From assembly GCA_021849435.1 (NCBI GenBank), contig JAJZSX010000133.1, positions 1 through 6,837 of the forward strand: a DNA stretch of 6,837 nucleotides, read 5' to 3'. Numbering within the stretch: the first letter of the stretch is position 1; each line of letters starts with the position of its first letter. This DNA is from Actinomycetes bacterium. Lineage in GTDB: Bacteria; Actinomycetota; Acidimicrobiia; Acidimicrobiales; RAAP-2. Below are positions 1-5,126 of this stretch, piece by piece. The notes under the pieces were generated by a model. The model was not told the DNA's origin. It searched no databases and saw only the letters and a list, made by a program, of their open reading frames with translations. The translations under genes were made by a program, and so were the position numbers.

Positions 1-99
1 GTGCTCTCCCGAACGCTCACGACAGGTCGCTCCGTCACCTCGCGAATGCGTGCGAATCCCCTGCGAGTTAGTTGCACCGGACTGCGCGATGTGTCTCGG
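1..99. other. Left-edge intergenic stretch, no supported gene
   Basis: Several frames stay open here, as expected in GC-rich DNA, but none has a convincing start, ribosome site or recognisable protein. One plus-strand frame ends in TAG at 69-71 and could be the last 22 codons of a gene entering from the left, in which case the hairpin at 100-136 would terminate both sides. This cannot be confirmed. A 10-base copy of the terminator arm (cgaatcccct, 53-62) lies here. No tRNA-like fold was recognised. Confidence 0.4.
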
Positions 100-136
100 A
101 ACGAATCCCCTCGGGCTTGGCCCGAGGGGATTCGTT
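100..136 (-). terminator. Hairpin terminator after the NCS1 permease
   Basis: A perfect 16-bp inverted repeat: 100-115 pairs with 121-136 around the 5-base loop cttgg. It begins 9 bases beyond the permease stop codon (146-148). No U-run follows on either strand, which is common for actinobacterial-type terminators. The stem is symmetric, so it could also stop rightward transcripts entering from the left edge. The lower stem (AACGAA/TTCGTT) is shared with the second terminator in the window at 3078-3113. Confidence 0.85.
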
Positions 137-145
137 CTGTGCTGA

Positions 146-1702
146 CTAGTGAGCGGTCTCGAGCTCGCTCTGACGCTTCATTTGTGACGCGACGTAACCG
201 GTCGCCTTCTCGAGGAGGAAGTACACGAGCCCCGAAAGGATCACTCCGCTGAAAACCGAGAAGTCAGCCCCTCCGTACCATCCGGCGGTGCACACGCCGT
301 TCACGGGGTTGGCGGCGCACGCCGCGCCGAAGTGGTTAGAGATCGGCGTCATCCAGTGGAACGGGAAGTTCACCGGCGGCGGCGCCTTTGAGTAGGAGAT
401 CGTGGCCGTGACCACGCCGACGACGAAGGCGATGATTGCGTTCCAGTTGACGCCGGCGGGGCCGCCGAAGTAGAGGCCGCCGCGGTCCGTGCGCTGGAGT
501 TCAGCCGCGTGGTAGCGATACTTGCGCAATATCCAGTCAGTGATGTACACGCCGAACCACGGGGCGATCCACAGGATCAGGACGCCGACGAACTCCTTCA
601 TGTAGAGCGAGAAGGTGTCCTGGAACATCGCCCAGATCGTCAGGAGACACGCAATGATGCTGTCCATCACGACGGCCTGGTAGCGCTTGAGGCGGATGCC
701 CATCGCCTGGACCGACACACCTGAGGAGTACAGGTCCATCGAGTTGATGCCGAAGAGCTGGACGATCGCGAAGATCAGAAACAGCGCCACGAACCACGAG
801 GGGATGAAGTGCTGGCCGTAGAGGGCGGCGAAGGGGTTCGCTCCGTTCCACGCGGCGACCTGAGCGCTCGAGGACAGGAACGTGAAGGTGAGGGCCCCGA
901 GGATCATCAGCACGATCTCGGGCACCGCCGTGCCGAGGAAGACCCAGCCGACGATGGCGCTCTTCTTGGCGTCGCGCGGGATGTAGCGCGTGTAGTCGTT
1001 GCCGCACTCGGTCCAGCCCAGACCCGACAGGGCGAAGGTGAAGGCTAGACCCGCGGTGTAGAGCTCCCAGTTCGCGTAGGGCGAGCCCTTGAAGCTCGTC
1101 GTGCCGTGCTTAAAGTCGAAGATCGCGAGCACCACGAAGATTGCCCCGAAGGGGATGATCAGCGCGCGCAGGACCTTGACCATGGTGGCGTGTCCGAGGA
1201 ACGGTAGGACGGCTTGGATGGCGGCCGCCACGATGATGTAGGTGACCTTCAGCGGGCTGGACACGTGGATGCCCGCCATCTGGGAGAGCACGAGCGCCGC
1301 GCCGACAATGAGAATCAGGCCTTCGGTCTCAAAGCCCAACTGGGTGATCCAGTTGAAGAAGCTCACCAGGCGAGATCCCCGTAGGCCGAACGCGGCCCGG
1401 CTGATTGTAAATGCGGTCGTTCCGGCCTCGGGGCCCTGCAGCGACGCCACGCCCAGTAAGAGGAACGAGATGTTACCGATGATGATGATGCTCAGCGCGG
1501 TGGTGAAGCTGAATCCGAATCCCATGAGCAGCGCGCCGTAGACGAAGTACTCGACGTTGATCGACGTTCCCGCCCACAGCGCCCCGATGTTGCGCGGGGT
1601 GGCCCAGCGCTCCGAATCGGGGATGAGGTCGATCCCGTGCTGTTCGATGTGAAATGGTTGATCTTCGGCTGACCCGTCGTATGAGTCAATGGTTGTTGCC
1701 AC
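146..1702 (-). CDS. NCS1-family permease (purine/cytosine/allantoin type)
   Basis: Inner-membrane secondary transporter of the nucleobase:cation symporter-1 family, which imports purines, pyrimidines, hydantoins or related compounds with H+ or Na+. The protein has 518 residues, normal for the family, with about 12 hydrophobic segments. Family marks: IEQHGIDLIPDSER at 19-32 (the usual acidic N-terminal motif before TM1), GP at 90-91 and SRAAFGLRG at 101-109 around TM3, TECGNDYTRYIPRD at 231-244, PWFGVYITDW at 381-390, and AGVNWNAIIA at 416-425. The GTG start at 1702 is chosen because AGGGAGGA lies 8 bases upstream and homology-like sequence begins soon after. A longer frame to 1846 would add 48 residues without family character. 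The last external loop (about 438-480) looks longer than usual and has Cys462 and Cys471. The exact substrate cannot be read from sequence. It is a single-gene unit closed by the hairpin at 100-136. Confidence 0.93.
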   Translation of the reverse strand: MATTIDSYDGSAEDQPFHIEQHGIDLIPDSERWATPRNIGALWAGTSINVEYFVYGALLMGFGFSFTTALSIIIIGNISFLLLGVASLQGPEAGTTAFTISRAAFGLRGSRLVSFFNWITQLGFETEGLILIVGAALVLSQMAGIHVSSPLKVTYIIVAAAIQAVLPFLGHATMVKVLRALIIPFGAIFVVLAIFDFKHGTTSFKGSPYANWELYTAGLAFTFALSGLGWTECGNDYTRYIPRDAKKSAIVGWVFLGTAVPEIVLMILGALTFTFLSSSAQVAAWNGANPFAALYGQHFIPSWFVALFLIFAIVQLFGINSMDLYSSGVSVQAMGIRLKRYQAVVMDSIIACLLTIWAMFQDTFSLYMKEFVGVLILWIAPWFGVYITDWILRKYRYHAAELQRTDRGGLYFGGPAGVNWNAIIAFVVGVVTATISYSKAPPPVNFPFHWMTPISNHFGAACAANPVNGVCTAGWYGGADFSVFSGVILSGLVYFLLEKATGYVASQMKRQSELETAH

Positions 1703-1710
1703 TGGTGTGG

Positions 1711-1718
1711 TCCTCCCT
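1711..1718 (-). promoter_or_regulatory. Ribosome binding site fixing the GTG start of the permease
   Basis: The minus strand reads AGGGAGGA here, a near-complete match to the anti-Shine-Dalgarno complement, with an 8-base spacer to GTG at 1702-1700. It decides the start over the longer upstream frame. Confidence 0.85.
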
Positions 1719-1737
1719 AATAGATGTGGACATCCGA

Positions 1738-1763
1738 TACGACCCCGTGAGGGGCTGGTCGTA
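1738..1763 (-). promoter_or_regulatory. Bulged hairpin in the permease 5' leader
   Basis: On the minus strand the outer arms TACGA/TCGTA pair, followed by a 4-base bulge CCAG, then CCCC/GGGG around the loop TCAC. An alternative register pairs TACGACC with GGTCGTA (7 bp) and leaves the inner stem open, so two folds compete. The element lies 36-61 bases upstream of the GTG start, and the ribosome site falls between. It could be a leader structure or a DNA operator. No known riboswitch class was recognised. Confidence 0.4.
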
Positions 1764-1812
1764 CGCGGATAGTCTGCCCGATCGCTCTGGCGCGACGCGC
1801 CATTGGCGGTCC

Positions 1813-1822
1813 GAAACGTTTC
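1813..1822. promoter_or_regulatory. LacI-type operator candidate GAAACGTTTC
   Basis: A perfect 10-base palindrome with the AAACGTTT core and central CG typical of LacI/GalR/PurR-family operators. It lies between two divergent genes, 111 bases before the permease start and 104 bases before the secreted-protein start. A weak minus-strand -35-like TTGAAA (1846-1841) is placed so that its -10 region would overlap the palindrome. On the plus strand a poor -10-like TTAAAT follows at 1830-1835. The regulator is not in the window. Symmetry does not extend beyond 10 bases. Confidence 0.4.
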
Positions 1823-1860
1823 CACTCTGTTAAATCCGAATTTCAACGGCTTCTGACGGG

Positions 1861-1890
1861 CGCCACAGACTCCTCTCAGGCTGGCTGGCG
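1861..1890 (+). promoter_or_regulatory. Weak bulged hairpin upstream of the secreted-protein gene
   Basis: CGCCA (1861-1865) pairs with TGGCG (1886-1890), CAG (1866-1868) with CTG (1881-1883), and CCT (1872-1874) with AGG (1878-1880), with bulges between. It ends 35 bases before the ATG at 1926. It may be part of the 5' untranslated region, but short interrupted pairings like this arise by chance in GC-rich DNA. Confidence 0.2.
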
Positions 1891-1925
1891 AGGATGGTTT
1901 CGTCCGCTACTGAAAGGTTGTCAAC

Positions 1926-3053
1926 ATGTATCGCTCCAAGAGGAATACGGTCATCAAGCGCCTGAGCGCATCGGCTGCCGTGACCCTGGCGGTGGCCGCG
2001 GCAGGGATCGGTGTAGCCGCAGCGTCGACCCATACGGGCTCCGCCACGGCGGCGTCGACGACGATGCTGGGTACCGTTCTGACCAGCAATGATCTGACCA
2101 CCGGCACCATCGAGGGCGTCATCAGTGCGATGAGCCCGACCACGATCTCCGTGACGAGTTCGTCGGGCACGACGACCTTCACGGTCAACACCACGACGAG
2201 CATCACCGACAACGGTGTTGCGGGCGGGATCAGCAATCTCGCCCTCGGTGACGAGGTGACGGTGACGCCCTCGTCGAGCGACGCGACCGTCGCGGCCAGC
2301 GTGGCGATCACTTCTTCAACTGCTGGTGCCCCGTCAACGTCAACGCCGGTGAGCGCCGAGGGCGTCATCTCGGCGCTGTCGGCTACCTCGTTCACCGTCA
2401 CGACCGCGGGCGGGTCCACGGCGACCTACGCGATTGACGCATCCACCACCGTCCGCGCGGGCGATGCCACGGTGCCGCCGAGCTTCCTTGCGGTGGGCGA
2501 GTCGGTGTCGGTAGAGTCCTCCAGCACCGCGGGGACGGCCGGTTCGATCGATATCGAGCTCAGTCACGTCACCGGTCAGGTCACTGGCGTCTCGAGCGGA
2601 GTGATCACGATCACGACGACCTCGGGAGCGACCGTGGACATCCAGACCAGTTCGCTTACGAATTTCTACCTGCAGGGGTCGAGCGCCAGCGTTGCGGATG
2701 TGCAGGTGGGCTCCTACGTCGGGGCTCTAGGCGTGGAGCTGACGTCGGGAACGTTTAACGCTCTGTCGATTGGCCTCAGCTCTAGTGCCACGACATCGGG
2801 CGATGAGAACACTCAGGGCGACGACAACAACCAGGGCGTCGGACTGGCGCTGGGCGAAGACACCCACGGTGACGCCCACGGCGACAGCCACGGGCTCGGA
2901 CTCGGACTCGGTGTTGGTCACGACCACGGCCACGACCACGGCCACGGCCACGACCAGTCCCAGGGTGACGGCCAGTCCCAGGGTGATGGTCAGTTCCAGG
3001 TTGGTGTCGGTGCGGGCGTAGCGGCGAGCGTGACCTCGGGACTCGGCGACTAG
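1926..3053 (+). CDS. Secreted protein with three DUF5666-like repeats and a His-rich tail
   Basis: A 375-residue exported protein of unknown function. The basic N-terminus (RSKRNTVIKR, 3-12) precedes a hydrophobic stretch (about 16-33) with AxA cleavage options near residues 33 or 42. Three similar beta-rich units follow at about 62-127, 144-212 and 216-283. Each runs as G.I..(M/L)S.....VTT.(S/G)G....(Y/F).(V/I)...T followed by a L.(V/L)G(D/E).V.V turn, resembling DUF5666. The tail holds HGDAHGDSHG (314-323), a GLGLGLGVG stretch, and histidines at every even position from 332 to 342, then QSQGDG repeats. The tail suggests metal binding, which is inference. The mature part has no Lys, Cys or Trp and only one Arg (177), so it is strongly acidic. 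No sortase motif or C-terminal membrane anchor is visible. The start is ATG with GAAAGG (1912-1917) 8 bases upstream. It forms a single-gene unit ended by the hairpin at 3078-3113. Confidence 0.85.
   Translation: MYRSKRNTVIKRLSASAAVTLAVAAAGIGVAAASTHTGSATAASTTMLGTVLTSNDLTTGTIEGVISAMSPTTISVTSSSGTTTFTVNTTTSITDNGVAGGISNLALGDEVTVTPSSSDATVAASVAITSSTAGAPSTSTPVSAEGVISALSATSFTVTTAGGSTATYAIDASTTVRAGDATVPPSFLAVGESVSVESSSTAGTAGSIDIELSHVTGQVTGVSSGVITITTTSGATVDIQTSSLTNFYLQGSSASVADVQVGSYVGALGVELTSGTFNALSIGLSSSATTSGDENTQGDDNNQGVGLALGEDTHGDAHGDSHGLGLGLGVGHDHGHDHGHGHDQSQGDGQSQGDGQFQVGVGAGVAASVTSGLGD
2865..2894 (+). repeat. 12-base tandem repeat encoding HGDA/HGDS
   Basis: Two 12-base units (2865-2876 and 2877-2888) and a partial third encode HGDA-HGDS-HG, residues 314-323 of the secreted protein. 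Units differ at a few positions, so the repeat is not freshly duplicated. Confidence 0.6.
2919..2954 (+). repeat. 12-base tandem repeat encoding the alternating-His segment
   Basis: Three 12-base units. The first two (2919-2930 and 2931-2942) are identical, cacgaccacggc, and the third (2943-2954) has the two codon pairs swapped. They encode HDHG-HDHG-HGHD, residues 332-343. The exact identity of two units fits recent slippage duplication. Confidence 0.75.
2955..3000 (+). repeat. 18-base tandem repeat encoding QSQGDG
   Basis: Units at 2955-2972 and 2973-2990 differ at only two bases. A partial third copy (2991-3000) degenerates to QFQV. They encode residues 344-359 near the C-terminus and directly abut the His repeat. 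Confidence 0.75.
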
Positions 3054-3077
3054 ATCATTTCGCGGTATCCCCCAACG

Positions 3078-3113
3078 GCAACGAACCCGGGTGGCGACAC
3101 CCGGGTTCGTTGC
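3078..3113 (+). terminator. Hairpin terminator after the secreted-protein gene
   Basis: A perfect 16-bp stem (3078-3093 with 3098-3113) closed by a GCGA tetraloop of the stable GNRA class. It starts 24 bases after the stop codon at 3051-3053. No U-run follows. It should separate this gene from the binding-protein gene that starts at 3224 on the same strand. Its lower stem AACGAA/TTCGTT matches the terminator at 100-136. Confidence 0.85.
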
Positions 3114-3161
3114 GTAACTTGCTGAGATCATTCTCCGAATCCGTGACCGTGCGCGAATAGA

Positions 3162-3206
3162 GGTTCTTGCTAAGTTGCGCAGGAGAACCGGGGGGGACTG
3201 GTTCTC
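3162..3206 (+). promoter_or_regulatory. Three alternating GGTTCT/AGAACC arms in the binding-protein leader
   Basis: Arm A GGTTCT (3162-3167), arm B GAGAACC (3183-3189) and arm C GGTTCTC (3200-3206). B can pair with A (6 bp, 16-base loop) or with C (7 bp, 10-base loop that contains a run of seven G), but not both. Arm C ends 17 bases before the ATG at 3224. The only Shine-Dalgarno-like bases (GGTGA, 3207-3211, and GGGGG, 3216-3220) lie just after C. The arrangement could be an RNA switch that exposes or hides the ribosome site, or half-sites for a DNA-binding regulator. Confidence 0.45.
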
Positions 3207-3223
3207 GGTGAAAGTGGGGGAAT

Positions 3224-5122
3224 ATGTCCGCAACTGTGGATCGTCGCAGGTTCTTGACACACTCGGCGGCGACCATCGGTGGTGTGGCCATGGCCGGAAC
3301 CGTCGTTGACGGGCTCGTCGCGGACTTCGCGAGCGCCGCGACCGGCGTGAATTCCGGCAGGCCGAAGATGGGCGGCACGCTCAAGGTCGGACTGATCTCT
3401 GACGTGCCGAACTACCACAATTTCAACGGGGCTCAGGGCAAGATGGACGCGTCGGGCTTTTGCGTCGCGAACGCGCTCTATGACGCCCTCTTCGTGGCGT
3501 CGGCGAACGGCAAGACGTGGGTGCCGATGCTGGCCCTGTCGGCGACGCCCAACTCCTCCTACACGGTGTGGACAGTGAAATTGCGCCAGGGCGTCACCTT
3601 TAGCAACGGTGATCCCTTCAACGCGGACATCGTTGTGGCGAACTTCAACGCCGCGGCCGCCGACCCGACGGTCGGCACGGCGATCCGCCCGATTATCGCC
3701 AAGGTAACGGCTACGGACGCCTATACCGTGGTCTTCAATCTGGTCATACCGTTCTCGACGTTCCCGATCAGCGCGCTGAGCGAGCAGCAGACCGCCTACA
3801 TGGCCCACCCGAGCTCGTTGGTGAAGGGCTATACCGGTAAACCCATCGGCACCGGCCCCTTCGTCGTCACCTCGTGGCAGGTGGGTTACCAGTCGAACTT
3901 CAAGAAGAACAAGAACTATTGGCGCGCCGACGCGCACAACCGCCAGCTGCCCTACCTCGACGGGATCAGCTTTCACACGATTCCCGACGACCCGACGCGC
4001 AACCAGGCCCTGCAGTCGGGCCAGGTCGACATGATCCTCACCCAGGACGGCGCGAGCGTGGCGGCGCTGAAGCACATGAAGGGCATCACCTATCGCACGG
4101 ACGTTAACGACCCGCTCGACCCATCGGTGAATTGCCTGATCGTTAACACGACGGGCACGATGAACCAGTACTTCGCCTGGGCCGGCGAGTTCGCCGGAGC
4201 CGGTGTGCCGGGCGCCCTGTCGTACCTGATGCAGGGCCAGCCCGTGCCTCAGCAGGTGCAGATGGCGGACTGGATGGGCACCTTGGGGGCCGTGGACCCC
4301 TCGACGCTGTCATGGAACACGAAGCTTAAGCCCGTGCTCAATGACGTGTCGATCCGTCAGGCGTGCGCGATGGCGATCAATCGCAGCGCGTACCAGAAGG
4401 TGATCGCCGGGGGTGTCGGCGCGGTCGCTGACGGCGTCTATCGCAAGAGTTCGCAGTACTACCGCAACCCCAAGTACCCAGCGTTCAACCCGAAGAAGGC
4501 CAAGTCCTTGGTGGAGGCCTATAAGGCCAAGAACGGCGTCTCCAAGGTGGGATTCGTCATCGACATCGTCTCGGGCAGCTCCTCGGAGCAGAAGCTCTTC
4601 GCGTTCATCCAGCAGCAGCTGGGTGCGATCGGCATCACGGTGACCCCACGGCCCTCGACGCAGTCCCAGCTCATCCAAAACGTGATCCTGGGCGAGTACG
4701 ACTGCTCCTCGTGGAACCAGTTCGGCGGGGTGGACCCCTCGATCAACTACGTGTGGTGGAACTCTCAGCCGGCGACGACCCCGCTCGCCCAGGGCGGGAT
4801 GGGGCTGTCAGCGCTGCCCGCGGGGACTTTTATCGCGGGGGCGGTGAACTTCGCGCACCAGGGCGACCCGGTCATCGAGGGTTCGATGCTCAAGGCCCTC
4901 TCGTCCAAGCCCAACAGTGCCGCCTACAAGGGGGCCTGGGCCACGGTGAACGCGCGCTTCGCCAAGGACATTCCGTACCTGTTCCTCAACACCCTCGTTA
5001 CCGCGTGGGCCGCGCGCACCAACGTCCAGAACTGGGCGTTCGCCACGGCCGGCGACGGAGTCACGCGCTGCCTAAACCCTGACGGCGGATCGACTCGTTG
5101 GGACCAGATCTGGAAGAAGTAG
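3224..5122 (+). CDS. Tat-exported ABC solute-binding protein, family 5 (SBP_bac_5)
   Basis: Extracellular binding protein of the peptide/nickel/oligopeptide cluster, which delivers ligand to an ABC importer. It has 632 residues. The N-terminus has a twin-arginine signal DRRRFLT (6-12), a hydrophobic stretch to about 33 and an ASA cleavage site (36-38). There is no lipobox Cys. Family marks in order: GGTLKVG at 50-56, LYDALF at 85-90, WTVKLRQGVTFSNGDPF at 116-132, GTGPFVVTSW at 209-218, KNKNYW at 228-233, DDPTRNQALQSGQVDM at 255-270, LNDVSIRQACAMAINR at 372-387, and QQLGAIGITV at 464-473. Residues about 310-368 form an extra segment between NCLIVNTTG and the LNDVSIRQA motif, usually only a short link. 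The start ATG at 3224 puts the RR motif at the expected place; its ribosome site is weak. No permease or ATPase gene follows, so it is an orphan here. The ligand is unknown; peptide is the default guess. Confidence 0.92.
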   Translation: MSATVDRRRFLTHSAATIGGVAMAGTVVDGLVADFASAATGVNSGRPKMGGTLKVGLISDVPNYHNFNGAQGKMDASGFCVANALYDALFVASANGKTWVPMLALSATPNSSYTVWTVKLRQGVTFSNGDPFNADIVVANFNAAAADPTVGTAIRPIIAKVTATDAYTVVFNLVIPFSTFPISALSEQQTAYMAHPSSLVKGYTGKPIGTGPFVVTSWQVGYQSNFKKNKNYWRADAHNRQLPYLDGISFHTIPDDPTRNQALQSGQVDMILTQDGASVAALKHMKGITYRTDVNDPLDPSVNCLIVNTTGTMNQYFAWAGEFAGAGVPGALSYLMQGQPVPQQVQMADWMGTLGAVDPSTLSWNTKLKPVLNDVSIRQACAMAINRSAYQKVIAGGVGAVADGVYRKSSQYYRNPKYPAFNPKKAKSLVEAYKAKNGVSKVGFVIDIVSGSSSEQKLFAFIQQQLGAIGITVTPRPSTQSQLIQNVILGEYDCSSWNQFGGVDPSINYVWWNSQPATTPLAQGGMGLSALPAGTFIAGAVNFAHQGDPVIEGSMLKALSSKPNSAAYKGAWATVNARFAKDIPYLFLNTLVTAWAARTNVQNWAFATAGDGVTRCLNPDGGSTRWDQIWKK

Positions 5123-5126
5123 TCAG

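Noticed and set aside
1..71. C-terminal end of an upstream plus-strand gene stopping at 69-71
   Set aside because: Only 22 residues would be visible and they match nothing I recognise; other frames are equally open.
1703..1846. Longer permease start giving 48 extra N-terminal residues
   Set aside because: The added part is Arg/Ser-rich without family character, covers the leader hairpin and the palindrome, and lacks a ribosome site, while the GTG at 1702 has AGGGAGGA 8 bases upstream.
1919..1924. Minus-strand TTGACA as a -35 box for the permease
   Set aside because: No acceptable -10 box lies 16-19 bases downstream; at 17 bases the sequence is GAAACC. It is also part of the odd palindrome GTTGTCAAC at the ribosome site of the opposite gene.
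1907..2419. 170-codon open frame antisense to the secreted-protein gene
   Set aside because: It is a mirror of the Thr/Val/Ala-rich coding strand. It has no start signal and covers the real start region of the opposite gene.
3170..4075. 301-codon antisense open frame over the binding-protein gene
   Set aside because: Arg/Val/Asp-rich shadow of GC-rich third positions in a gene with clear family motifs on the other strand.
5104..5113. Palindrome CCAGATCTGG near the end of the binding-protein gene
   Set aside because: It lies in coding sequence for WDQIW and does not extend beyond 10 bases; chance is the simplest explanation.
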